A DNA stretch of 11,804 nt from Flavobacteriales bacterium UBA979 (GCA_002292325.1 DBBR01000062.1:1-11804), one strand, 5' to 3'; shown: positions 1-7,115, counted from the first letter of the stretch. Translations and numbers: made by a program. The notes: generated by a model from the letters alone, not told the origin.

Positions 1-62
1 CAAGAATCGTCGGAATCTGTTGCGTCAGCATCGTAGTTGCACGCCGTGTCGTCTTGGCATCC
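1..62 (-). repeat. GC/ACNY/DDGSC Cys-rich repeat 4 (cut by window edge)
   Basis: Residues 547-566, beginning GCQDDTACNY and cut off within the DSDDS segment. Its presence at the edge indicates that the repeat array probably continues to the left. Confidence 0.8.
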
Positions 63-1700
63 TGCAACCTCAAATGGATCACATACACCGTCGCCGTCCG
101 CATCTGCCAAGCAGTTGCCATCGCAATCGTAGCCGTCTGAAGCGTACTCGCAGCTGCCGTCGTCTTCCGTAGCCGCTGAATCGTAGTTGCATGCCGTAGC
201 ATCAACGCAACCCGGAACAGCATACTCACAGCTGCCGTCATCGTACTCCGCCGAATCGTCATAGTTCGTCGCCAAATCATCCGTGCAACCACACGCATTG
301 GTCACGGCATCCGCTTCGAAATCTCCAACCCCAGAGAAGCTGTACGTACTGTAATTAGATGCTGCACCCACTCCGTTTTCGAAGACTTGAAGGTTCATTG
401 TGCCCGAAACCTCTCCAGCCGTAGTGACTTGCATGAAGAGAACCCTTCCATTTTCATCAGGAAGACCGTTTGGAGTTCCATTCAACACGTACCAGGCTCC
501 ACCTGTAGCATCGTCCATGGCAACGTTTTGACCAGAAATCGCCTCGCCAAAGGCAAAAGCGCCAACCCAAGGTTGATCTGTGCTCTCAACCACACTGATC
601 GCAACCTCTGACCCCACATTCTGACCCTCAATACCGATCGTAACCCAGCTGTCTGCAGCCAGATCAGGGAAGAATGCTAAGAACGCAGGGTTCACACCGC
701 TGGCAACCGTAGAACCAAACTGACTGTTGTAAAAGCCCGTTGTTGTTTCGAAAGAAAAGGGAGCTTCTTCGTTACCATAAATAGAGCTCAGGAAATCATC
801 CTCATTCGCCATGTTCTGATAAAACCGGTAAGTCGTTTGACCAGGAACGATATCCGTCGCATACGCTTCAACCGAAATCGTATATTCTCCGCCGCCGCCG
901 CACGCTTCACCGCAGTATTCGCAACTTCCATCATCTTCAGTTGCGTCGACAGTGTAATTGCAAGCAGCAGAATCCATGCATCCAGGCACCAAGAACTCAG
1001 GCGCGCTGGGTGTAAATGGAATTATTCCTCTAAATTCTTGGTTCGCATCTCCTTCAACGAATACCTGAACCTGCATTTGACCTGTTAGCTCACCTGCGGT
1101 AGTAATTTGTCCAATCAAGACGCGTAAATCTTCTCCAGCAAATGCTGCATGAGAGAAATCGCACGTCGTCAAGTCCGTTGGATCACAAGGAAGAAGCGTG
1201 AATAGGGCCGTGCCTGTCTCGTCATCAATCAGGACATTGTCACCTGAACCAAATTCGTCTAATAAATTAATCTCACCGGCGGCCAAGTTAACTTCCACAT
1301 TGTCATCCATAGAAGCTCCGCCAATCGTCAACCAGCTGTCATACGTCAATTCTGGAAAAAACGGCAATACCGTCGGGTTCACCCAAGCCCCGACCTCTTC
1401 TCCCAGCAAAGCATCGTTGTACCAGGCTGGTGATGATGTGGAGTTGATCATCATGGGATTCTCAGCCTCTCCTGAAATGCAAGAGAGGAAATCCGATTCG
1501 TTCTGCATCTCCATGTAGATACGGTACGTAGTCATGCCAGTGAAGTCGAAATCACCAACAGCCCCTTCATGCTCGATGAAGCTTTCAATTACAATTGCAT
1601 AACCCTCGGGTACGGTAGGTGAAGGTGTATTGACTGGAACTTGACAAATTCCAATGACGGCCGCAGACAGCGACGCAGCAAGGCATAACAGCTTACGCAT
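1..1700 (-). CDS. Large secreted repeat protein, N-terminal part (C-terminus off the left edge)
   Basis: The frame is open from the ATG at 1700-1698 to the window edge, giving 566 complete codons and no stop. Residues 1-20 look like a Sec signal peptide: Met-Arg-Lys, then a hydrophobic stretch ending ...IGICQ. The cysteine does not sit in a good lipobox, so a lipoprotein is less likely. Residues about 34-216 and 273-441 are two diverged copies of one domain. Both contain T-T-Y-R, a DDFLS-like segment (SDFLS in copy 1), a VNP followed by F-F-P-L, a DSW-TIG, and a closing TTAGE-G-M-QVF. Four 23-residue GC/ACNY/DDGSC repeats begin at residues 240, 471, 497 and 547, and DADGDGVCD at 533-541 resembles a thrombospondin type 3 calcium loop. 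Such proteins in marine Bacteroidota usually end in a T9SS sorting domain; here that part is missing from view. I do not recognise the duplicated domain and infer only export and a surface role. Acidic composition and Cys pairs suggest a Ca-binding, disulfide-stabilised protein. Confidence 0.85.
   Translation of the reverse strand, partial: MRKLLCLAASLSAAVIGICQVPVNTPSPTVPEGYAIVIESFIEHEGAVGDFDFTGMTTYRIYMEMQNESDFLSCISGEAENPMMINSTSSPAWYNDALLGEEVGAWVNPTVLPFFPELTYDSWLTIGGASMDDNVEVNLAAGEINLLDEFGSGDNVLIDDETGTALFTLLPCDPTDLTTCDFSHAAFAGEDLRVLIGQITTAGELTGQMQVQVFVEGDANQEFRGIIPFTPSAPEFLVPGCMDSAACNYTVDATEDDGSCEYCGEACGGGGEYTISVEAYATDIVPGQTTYRFYQNMANEDDFLSSIYGNEEAPFSFETTTGFYNSQFGSTVASGVNPAFLAFFPDLAADSWVTIGIEGQNVGSEVAISVVESTDQPWVGAFAFGEAISGQNVAMDDATGGAWYVLNGTPNGLPDENGRVLFMQVTTAGEVSGTMNLQVFENGVGAASNYSTYSFSGVGDFEADAVTNACGCTDDLATNYDDSAEYDDGSCEYAVPGCVDATACNYDSAATEDDGSCEYASDGYDCDGNCLADADGDGVCDPFEVAGCQDDTACNYDADATDSDDS
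78..104 (-). other. Thrombospondin type 3-like calcium-binding motif
   Basis: Residues 533-541 read DADGDGVCD, an Asp-rich loop with the D-x-D-G-D-G-x-x-D spacing typical of thrombospondin type 3 and related calcium loops. It lies between Cys repeats 3 and 4. Calcium binding is inferred from the motif alone. Confidence 0.6.
144..212 (-). repeat. GC/ACNY/DDGSC Cys-rich repeat 3
   Basis: Residues 497-519, directly after repeat 2 with a three-residue spacer (AVP). All three cysteines and the DDGSCEY end are intact. It is followed by a short segment with two more cysteines (YDCDGNC) leading into the DADGDGVCD loop. Confidence 0.85.
222..290 (-). repeat. GC/ACNY/DDGSC Cys-rich repeat 2 (middle Cys missing)
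   Basis: Residues 471-493. It has the same length and frame as the other repeats, but the ACNY cysteine is replaced by threonine (LATNY). An extra cysteine lies just before the repeat at residue 470 (ACGCTD), which may keep the number of cysteines even. Confidence 0.8.
378..884 (-). repeat. Unnamed secreted domain, copy 2
   Basis: This covers residues about 273-441 and is the second copy of the duplicated domain, separated from copy 1 by one Cys-rich repeat and a short Gly-rich linker (CGGGGE). It lacks the cysteine-containing loop of copy 1 and has instead NGTPNGLPDENG. The arrangement domain-repeat-domain-repeat-repeat suggests that a unit of domain plus Cys repeat was duplicated. Confidence 0.8.
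915..983 (-). repeat. GC/ACNY/DDGSC Cys-rich repeat 1
   Basis: Residues 240-262, 23 residues long. It begins GCMD, has SAACNY in the middle and ends EDDGSCEY. Three cysteines and several acidic residues follow the pattern GC-D-ACNY-A-DDGSC-Y common in secreted proteins of marine Bacteroidota. It sits between the two large domains. Confidence 0.85.
1053..1601 (-). repeat. Unnamed secreted domain, copy 1
   Basis: This covers residues about 34-216 of the left-edge gene. It shares with copy 2 the opening Y-I/S-V-E-S/A, GMTTYR against GQTTYR, FLSCI against FLSSI, VNPTVLPFFPEL against VNPAFLAFFPDL, DSWLTIG against DSWVTIG, and the close TTAGELTG against TTAGEVSG. Copy 1 carries a longer loop near residues 169-190 containing two extra cysteines (172 and 180). 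The match is clear at protein level, so this is an internal duplication. The boundaries are approximate. Confidence 0.8.
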
Positions 1701-1766
1701 AAGAGTGACGATTTGGTATGATTCAACACAACAGGGCACACAACGCGCCGGAGCGCGCGAGTAAGG

Positions 1767-1798
1767 CGAAAGTAGAGGAAGCACGGGCAAAATGCAAA
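1767..1798 (-). promoter_or_regulatory. Candidate promoter of the left-edge secreted gene
   Basis: Read on the minus strand, TTTG (1798-1795), a 20-base spacer and TACTTTCG (1774-1767) resemble the Bacteroidota -33 TTG and -7 TAnnTTTG elements, with one mismatch in the -7 box. Transcription would start roughly 60 bases upstream of the ATG. A small CGCGC-CGGA-GCGCG hairpin (1744-1757) would then lie in the leader. Confidence 0.35.
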
Positions 1799-1917
1799 CG
1801 AGCGGGTCAATTAATCATAAGTTTTAAGCCATTAGTCGAATGCATTGGAAGTTCAGGCGATAATTTAACCCCACCTCTTATCAGATTTAAGTAGGCCAAT
1901 TGAATTTTGAATGCGAC

Positions 1918-1946
1918 TTCTTTCTTTCCGTTTTCTTTCTTTCCGT
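1918..1946 (+). repeat. Short pyrimidine-rich tandem repeat
   Basis: The 14-base unit TTCTTTCTTTCCGT occurs at 1918-1931 and again at 1933-1946, giving a period of 15. It lies just upstream of the tRNA-Phe promoter box, and its second copy overlaps the place where a -33 element would be expected. The rest of 1701-1975 holds only the promoter candidates and no gene. Confidence 0.8.
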
Positions 1947-1965
1947 AAAATTTAGATTATCTTTG
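1936..1965 (+). promoter_or_regulatory. Candidate promoter of tRNA-Phe
   Basis: TATCTTTG at 1958-1965 matches the Bacteroidota -7 consensus TAnnTTTG exactly and ends 10 bases before the mature tRNA 5' end. The -33 element is weak: TTTC at 1936-1939 with an 18-base spacer stands in for TTTG. Confidence 0.5.
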
Positions 1966-1975
1966 CCCGCCTTCC

Positions 1976-2048
<73 letters not shown>

Positions 2049-2049
2049 C

Positions 2050-2078
2050 AAAAAAGTCAGCACTCGCTGGCTTTTTTT
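2050..2078 (+). terminator. Rho-independent terminator after tRNA-Phe
   Basis: AAAAAAGTCAGC (2050-2061) pairs with GCTGGCTTTTTT (2066-2077) around the loop ACTC. The GC core has one T-G wobble and the structure ends in seven Ts. It begins two bases after the tRNA and separates it from aroB. Confidence 0.85.
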
Positions 2079-2130
2079 GTTTCCAACCCCTTCCATTAGA
2101 TTTGCATCCTGCCACTTATCCGCACAGCGC

Positions 2131-3222
2131 ATGACCCGATATTGTTTTAATTCATCTCACTCGGGCACTGGGGACTTACACGAAGCGCTGACATGGGTGC
2201 CTCCCAAAGAGGCCCCACTCTTCATCATCGATGCGTTCTTCAAAGACCGGAGCAACTTCATCGCAAACGAGATTCATCCGTCCAGCAATCGGATTTTTTG
2301 GTTGCAGGCAAATGAAAATCAAAAGTCCATTGAACAATTAAGCAGCATTTGGGAATGGCTGATTCAGCTCGAGGCAAATCGCTCAACTCACTTGATCATC
2401 GTTGGCGGAGGCATCACACTGGACACGGGAGCATTTGCGGCCACCGTATTTCAGAGAGGATTGGCATTTACACTGGTTCCCACGACGTTATTGGCCCAAG
2501 TTGATGCTTCCATTGGCGGTAAAAATGGCGTGAATCTGTTCGGATTAAAAAATTACATCGGCACCATCAATGAGCCGATGGAGGTGATAGCAGATGCGCA
2601 GGTACTCGCGACACTTCCAGCACACCATGTGCTGTCGGGCTGGATGGAAGTAGTCAAACATAGCCTCATTGCAGATGCGAATCTTTGGAGCCAACTGAGC
2701 CACTACCAAAACATCCCCCGTCCGGAAAATCAGCCTGATTTGATTCAAGCTTCAAGTCAAATTAAAAGGACCATTGTCAAGGACGACCTTTATGAAGGTG
2801 GGAGACGAAAGTCCCTGAACTTTGGACACACTGTCGCGCATGCTTTGGAAAGCATCGGCTCCCGTCAAGCCGTGAACATTCCGCATGGCTTGGCTGTCGG
2901 TTTGGGCATGGTGTTTTCGCTCAACTGGAGCGCTCAATTAGCTGCTGAAAATTCACGGATTGAGCTCCTGCATGCGGCACAAGTCATTCGAGGGTGGATC
3001 GAACAATTTCCTGAATTAAACTGCATAAGATGGGCTGCTTCATTGGATCCTGAAGAGGTCTGGAAGCATATGAAACGCGATAAGAAAAACAGAACAAACG
3101 AGGTGCTTGAAGTGGCATTGATGGCCATTGGAGAAGCACATTGGGATACGCCTATCATACAACCTTCTTTTGAAGATGTGTGGCGGCGATTGTTCGATGA
3201 AAATTCATCCGCGCAGAATTGA
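2131..3222 (+). CDS. aroB: 3-dehydroquinate synthase
   Basis: Catalyses the NAD- and divalent-metal-dependent conversion of DAHP to 3-dehydroquinate in the shikimate pathway, in the cytoplasm. The ATG at 2131 gives 363 residues, normal for the family. The frame extends upstream to a TTG at 2077, but that codon lies inside the tRNA terminator and is not credible. The NAD-binding segment is VGGGITLDTGAFAA (about 91-104), followed by VPTTLLAQVDASIGGKNGVN (about 116-135), with Lys131 in the conserved GGK-G. Likely metal ligands are Glu173 (SGWMEVVKH), His233 and/or His237 (NFGHTVAHALE) and His252 (IPHGLAVGLGM). DKKNR at 317-321 matches the conserved C-terminal basic motif. lpxD starts 23 bases after the stop, so co-transcription with the lipid A genes is likely. 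Nothing is broken. Confidence 0.96.
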   Translation: MTRYCFNSSHSGTGDLHEALTWVPPKEAPLFIIDAFFKDRSNFIANEIHPSSNRIFWLQANENQKSIEQLSSIWEWLIQLEANRSTHLIIVGGGITLDTGAFAATVFQRGLAFTLVPTTLLAQVDASIGGKNGVNLFGLKNYIGTINEPMEVIADAQVLATLPAHHVLSGWMEVVKHSLIADANLWSQLSHYQNIPRPENQPDLIQASSQIKRTIVKDDLYEGGRRKSLNFGHTVAHALESIGSRQAVNIPHGLAVGLGMVFSLNWSAQLAAENSRIELLHAAQVIRGWIEQFPELNCIRWAASLDPEEVWKHMKRDKKNRTNEVLEVALMAIGEAHWDTPIIQPSFEDVWRRLFDENSSAQN

Positions 3223-3245
3223 ACCGTTACCCGTAATTTTGAACC

Positions 3246-4280
3246 ATGGAATTGACGGCCACTGAACTGGCAAAGCTCATCGAAGGCAACATTGAGGGGG
3301 ATGGAAGCGTCTCATTGAATCAACTGGCCAAAATAGAAGAAGGCGCTCCCGGGAGTCTCACTTTTCTAGCCAATCCTGAATATGAAGCGTTTATCTATAC
3401 AACCAAAGCAAGCGCGGCGCTTGTCGAGATGAGTTTCGAAGCGAGGAAACCTTTACCTCCAGCGTTAACCCTCATTCGTGTATCCGATCCCTATCAGGCA
3501 TTTGCCAAAATCTTGGAGTTCGCTGTGGATGGTGACCAATATGAAGCAGGCGTGCACCCCACGGCCTATGTCAGCCCGAAGGCATCCATCGGATCAGGCT
3601 GTTACATTGGTCCATTTGCCTCCATCGAAGATGGTGCAATTTTGGGAGATGGGTGTCAAATTCACAGCCATGTCAGCATTGGGCGAAAAGTGATGTTGGG
3701 AGCAAATTGTACGCTTCACCGACGTGTTGCCATCATGGACGGATGCATCATCGGAAACGAATGCACATTTCAATCAGGCTCGATCATCGGATCGGATGGA
3801 TTTGGTTTTGCACCCAATCAAGACAACGTCTACCAAAAAGTACCACAGACGGGCAATGTTGTCATCGGGGATCGGTGTGAGGTCGGTGCAGGAACTACCA
3901 TTGACCGTGCGACATTGGGCTCCACCCATATTGATACAGGTGTTAAACTTGATAATCAAATCCAAGTAGCACACAACGTGCGAATAGGCATGAATACAGT
4001 GATTGCTGCGCAAACTGGGATCGCAGGGAGCACAACCATCGGTTCACACTGCATGATTGGAGGTCAAGTCGGATTCGCTGGACATATTCAGGTGGCCGAC
4101 GGAGTTAAAATCGCGGCCAAATCGGGGGTGACGAAAAGCATTCAGGAAAAAAACACGGTCTGGCAAGGAAACCCCGCCTTGCCCATTCGCGATTACCAAA
4201 AACAACAAATCACCCTTCGAAAGTTGATTCGCTCCCTAGCTTTGCAACGAATTGAGGCTTTAGAACAGAAATTGAGTTGA
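3246..4280 (+). CDS. lpxD: UDP-3-O-acylglucosamine N-acyltransferase
   Basis: Adds the second 3-hydroxyacyl chain, from acyl-ACP, to the glucosamine 2-amino group, the third step of lipid A synthesis, in the cytoplasm. It has 344 residues, the family length. Residues 1-100 form the N-terminal uridine-binding domain (AKIEEGAPGSLTFLANPEY). Residues about 103-305 are a left-handed beta helix of hexapeptide repeats such as IGSGCY, IGPFAS and LGDGCQ. The conserved GSDGFGF is at 182-188, and the likely catalytic His243 is in QVAHNV. A C-terminal helix (about 315-344) completes the trimer-type fold. lpxC/fabZ follows after five bases. A TAATTTTG box lies four bases before the ATG but lacks a matching upstream element. 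Confidence 0.97.
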   Translation: MELTATELAKLIEGNIEGDGSVSLNQLAKIEEGAPGSLTFLANPEYEAFIYTTKASAALVEMSFEARKPLPPALTLIRVSDPYQAFAKILEFAVDGDQYEAGVHPTAYVSPKASIGSGCYIGPFASIEDGAILGDGCQIHSHVSIGRKVMLGANCTLHRRVAIMDGCIIGNECTFQSGSIIGSDGFGFAPNQDNVYQKVPQTGNVVIGDRCEVGAGTTIDRATLGSTHIDTGVKLDNQIQVAHNVRIGMNTVIAAQTGIAGSTTIGSHCMIGGQVGFAGHIQVADGVKIAAKSGVTKSIQEKNTVWQGNPALPIRDYQKQQITLRKLIRSLALQRIEALEQKLS

Positions 4281-4285
4281 ATACC

Positions 4286-5689
4286 ATGAGCGCACCCATC
4301 CGACAACGCACCCTGCTGAAGGCTGTGGAATTTTCAGGCATCGGATTGCATACAGGAAAACAAACGGTGATGACGGTTTTGCCTGCTCCCGACAATCACG
4401 GGTACAAGTTCCAACGGATTGACCTCGAAGACCAACCAATCATCGATGCGGACGCAGATCGCGTGGTCACGACCCAGCGCGGGACGACCCTGGAACAAAA
4501 TGGTGCGCAGGTGAATACGACAGAGCACATTCTCGCAGCATTGTATGGCTGTGAAGTGGACAATGCACTGATTCAACTAACAGGACCCGAGATTCCCATC
4601 ATGGATGGAAGCGCCTTGCATTTTGTAGAATCCTTCGAATCCATTGGATATGAAGACCAAAATGCGGAGCGCCGGTTTTACAAACTGAAGTCCAATATAG
4701 CATTCGAAGACAAAGAAAAAGACGTTGAAATGTTGGCGGTTCCCGAACCATCCGACGAATTTAGATTGACCGTTATGGTCGATTATAAAAGTCCTGTTCT
4801 GGGAACACAACATGCGAGCATGTACAAGATGAAGGAATTTAAAACCGACATCGCTAAATGCAGAACCTTCGTCTTTCTAAAAGAAGTCAAAGCTTTGGCG
4901 GAAGCCAACCTCATCAAAGGCGGAGACCTGAACAATGCCGTCGTGTTAATTGAACGTCCTTACAAGGAACATGAGCTTCAAGAGATTGCAGACCTGGTAG
5001 GCAAGCAAAATCTGCACGCACGAGCCGACATTCCTGGCGTACTCAACACCTCGCCTTTGCGCTACCAGAATGAACCTGCAAGGCACAAACTATTGGACAT
5101 CATGGGCGACCTTGCGCTAACCGGTCGCTTCATCCAAGCTCATATTCTAGCAGCCCGACCAGGTCACGCAGGAAATGTTTCATTTGCTAAAATTCTGAAG
5201 AAAAAGATGAAAGAAGAAATCGGAAAACCCAATCTGGACGTGAATCGTCCTTCCCTTTTTGACATCAATCAGATTACAGCCATGCTGCCGCATCGCTATC
5301 CTTTTTTGCTGGTTGATAAGATCTTGGAAGTGGATGAAAGCAGCATTATCGGGTGTAAAAACGTCACCATCAACGAACCTTTTTTTCAAGGACATTTCCC
5401 AGGAAATCCGGTAATGCCAGGTGTCTTACAAGTTGAGGCCATGGCCCAAGTAGGTGGGATTTTCGCATTGCAAACCGTAGAAGACCCCGAACATTACACG
5501 ACTTACTTTATGAAAATTGACAACGTCAAGTTCAAACATAAGGTCTTGCCGGGGGATACTTTGGTGTTTCATTTGGAGCTGATTTCGCCCATTCGACGTG
5601 GATTGGTCAACATGCGTGGACGTGGCTACGTGATGGGAAAACTCGTTTCGGAGGCAGAGATGCTTGCGCAAATTGTAAAGGATCACTAA
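4286..5689 (+). CDS. lpxC/fabZ: Bifunctional LpxC deacetylase / FabZ dehydratase fusion
   Basis: This fusion is typical of Bacteroidota. Residues about 5-310 are LpxC, the zinc-dependent deacetylase committing UDP-3-O-acyl-GlcNAc to lipid A. The likely zinc ligands are His81 (NTTEHILAAL), His267 and Asp271 (ARHKLLDIMGDLAL), with Glu80 and His294 (RPGHAGN) as catalytic residues. Residues about 318-467 are FabZ, the 3-hydroxyacyl-ACP dehydratase of fatty-acid synthesis. It has LPHRYPFLLVDK (335-345) and catalytic His370 and Glu384 in GHFPGNPVMPGVLQVEAMAQ. The ATG at 4286 (467 residues) is preferred over a TTG at 4277 that overlaps the lpxD stop, because the LpxC family begins close to QRTL. The stop overlaps the lpxA ATG as TAATG. 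Joining the two enzymes may couple use of hydroxyacyl-ACP for lipid A with its dehydration; that is inference. Confidence 0.97.
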   Translation: MSAPIRQRTLLKAVEFSGIGLHTGKQTVMTVLPAPDNHGYKFQRIDLEDQPIIDADADRVVTTQRGTTLEQNGAQVNTTEHILAALYGCEVDNALIQLTGPEIPIMDGSALHFVESFESIGYEDQNAERRFYKLKSNIAFEDKEKDVEMLAVPEPSDEFRLTVMVDYKSPVLGTQHASMYKMKEFKTDIAKCRTFVFLKEVKALAEANLIKGGDLNNAVVLIERPYKEHELQEIADLVGKQNLHARADIPGVLNTSPLRYQNEPARHKLLDIMGDLALTGRFIQAHILAARPGHAGNVSFAKILKKKMKEEIGKPNLDVNRPSLFDINQITAMLPHRYPFLLVDKILEVDESSIIGCKNVTINEPFFQGHFPGNPVMPGVLQVEAMAQVGGIFALQTVEDPEHYTTYFMKIDNVKFKHKVLPGDTLVFHLELISPIRRGLVNMRGRGYVMGKLVSEAEMLAQIVKDH

Positions 5690-6474
5690 TGTCCGCTAAA
5701 ATTTCACCTTTGGCATCGGTCTCGGAGGATGCGACCATCGCATCTGGCGCAGTCATTGAGCCCTTCGCTTTTGTAGATGCCGATGTTCAAATTGGAGCGG
5801 GAACCTGGGTCGGGCCCCATGCGGTAATTCATTCTGGCACGCGGATCGGAGAGGATTGTAGGATTTTTTCGGGCGCTGTTCTCGGGGCTGTTCCGCAGGA
5901 TTTAAAATTCCAAGGAGAAGCATCGACCGTTGAAATTGGAGATCGAACCGTCGTGCGTGAATGCGTCACCATTAACCGAGGAACATCGGACCGCATGGCC
6001 ACAAAAGTCGGATCCGATTGTTTGCTCATGGCCTACTGTCATTTGGCACATGATGTACTCGTTGGAAACCACGTTATCATTGCGAATTCAGGGAACATTG
6101 CTGGACACGTCACCATCGAAGATTGGGCCATCATTGAGGGAATGGTAGGCGTGCAGCAATTCGTCACCATTGGTCAACACGCATTTGTGGCTGGCGGAAG
6201 TTTGGTTCGAAAGAACATCCCTCCTTTCATCAAAGCGGCGAGAGAGCCCCTCTCTTTTATTGGAGTCAACAGCATTGGTCTGCGCAGGAGAGGATTTACA
6301 AACGATCAAATCATGAACATCGAGGACATTTACCGGACGCTTTATGTTCAAAATGCCAACCTTTCACAGGCCTTGCGCATAGCCGAAACGGAGATCCCAC
6401 AGTCAAACGAAAAGAAGACCATACTCTCCTTCATTCAAGCTTCTGACAAAGGCATCATCCGAGGGCCATTCTGA
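5689..6474 (+). CDS. lpxA: Acyl-ACP--UDP-N-acetylglucosamine O-acyltransferase
   Basis: Transfers a 3-hydroxyacyl chain from ACP to UDP-GlcNAc, the first step of lipid A synthesis. It has 261 residues. Residues about 5-185 are hexapeptide repeats of a left-handed beta helix (IGAGTW, IGEDCR, VGNHVI, IEDWAI); the rest is the helical C-terminal domain (IGVNSIGLRRRGF at 191-203, ending IIRGPF). His121 in CHLAHDV matches the catalytic His125 of E. coli LpxA. The position matching E. coli Gly173, part of the acyl-chain ruler, is Gly169, which fits a long acyl donor. The residue matching E. coli His160 is Gln156 (VQQF). The gene overlaps its neighbours by one base on each side (TAATG, TGATG), so translational coupling is likely. 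Confidence 0.96.
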   Translation: MSAKISPLASVSEDATIASGAVIEPFAFVDADVQIGAGTWVGPHAVIHSGTRIGEDCRIFSGAVLGAVPQDLKFQGEASTVEIGDRTVVRECVTINRGTSDRMATKVGSDCLLMAYCHLAHDVLVGNHVIIANSGNIAGHVTIEDWAIIEGMVGVQQFVTIGQHAFVAGGSLVRKNIPPFIKAAREPLSFIGVNSIGLRRRGFTNDQIMNIEDIYRTLYVQNANLSQALRIAETEIPQSNEKKTILSFIQASDKGIIRGPF

Positions 6475-7115
6475 TGACCAATCTGCACCAATCCGATAAA
6501 CCGGCTATTGGTCTGGATTTGAATAAGCTGACCCACGCTTTCGACTTTGATCCTGTTTTCACTGCACAAAGCTGTACCATCGCTCCAGGAGCGGAATGCC
6601 TCATTCGTGGTCACAACGGAAGCGGAAAAAGTACGCTGGGCAAAATCCTTGCTGGAGAACTTACACCCAGCCATGGCTCTGTGGTCTGGAGCCAAGCCCA
6701 TCATGCCATTCCATTCGAGGACTTGGCTATGCTGGCATACAGGGTGAGTCCAGCTACGGCCTTGCATCCTGATTTAAATATTGACGAACTCGTGGCGTTC
6801 CAAACGCAATTTCGGAGCTGGAGAAATGGGCTGGATCCAATGGATTGGCTTCAAAAGGGTGGCCTGCAGAGCCATCGAAAGCGCATGTATTCCGAACTCA
6901 GTTCTGGCATGCAACAGCGCGTCAAGCTCTCACTGGCACTGACTTCTGATGCTGGATTGGTGGTATTGGATGAGCCTTGCGCCAACTTAGACGAAGCGGG
7001 CACCCAGTGGTACAGACATCTGCTTCAAGAAATCAAAGGCAAAGCCACGTTGGTCATCTGCAGCAATGACCGTGAAGCCGATTTTATCGCTCCCGAGTCA
7101 TCCGTCTCACTGTGA
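6474..7115 (+). CDS. ABC transporter ATP-binding protein, no permease nearby
   Basis: A single nucleotide-binding domain of 213 residues. Walker A is GHNGSGKST (46-54), the signature is LSSGMQQRVKLSLAL (142-156), Walker B is LVVLDEP (162-168) and the D-loop is NLDE (171-174). Two usual residues differ: the Q-loop region reads YRVSPATALHPDLNIDE with no glutamine at the expected place, and the switch histidine is replaced by Asn198 (ICSNDRE). As I recall, similar small ATPases in other Bacteroidota also have an SN dipeptide here, so this may be a family trait rather than decay. It overlaps the lpxA stop as TGATG and is the last gene of the string. No membrane component is present, so its partner and substrate are unknown. 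The context hints at lipid or envelope export, without proof. Confidence 0.88.
   Translation: MTNLHQSDKPAIGLDLNKLTHAFDFDPVFTAQSCTIAPGAECLIRGHNGSGKSTLGKILAGELTPSHGSVVWSQAHHAIPFEDLAMLAYRVSPATALHPDLNIDELVAFQTQFRSWRNGLDPMDWLQKGGLQSHRKRMYSELSSGMQQRVKLSLALTSDAGLVVLDEPCANLDEAGTQWYRHLLQEIKGKATLVICSNDREADFIAPESSVSL

Noticed and set aside
1..300. CRISPR-like spacing of the left-edge repeats
   Set aside because: The repeats are coding, in frame, 23 residues long and diverged at DNA level, with no constant spacer length.
837..1518. Plus-strand open frames opposite the secreted gene
   Set aside because: They have no recognisable domains and lie antisense to a continuous minus-strand gene with clear repeats.
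2077..2130. Extended aroB start at a TTG
   Set aside because: The TTG lies in the T tract of the tRNA terminator, and the added residues do not resemble the AroB N-terminus. The ATG at 2131 is preferred.
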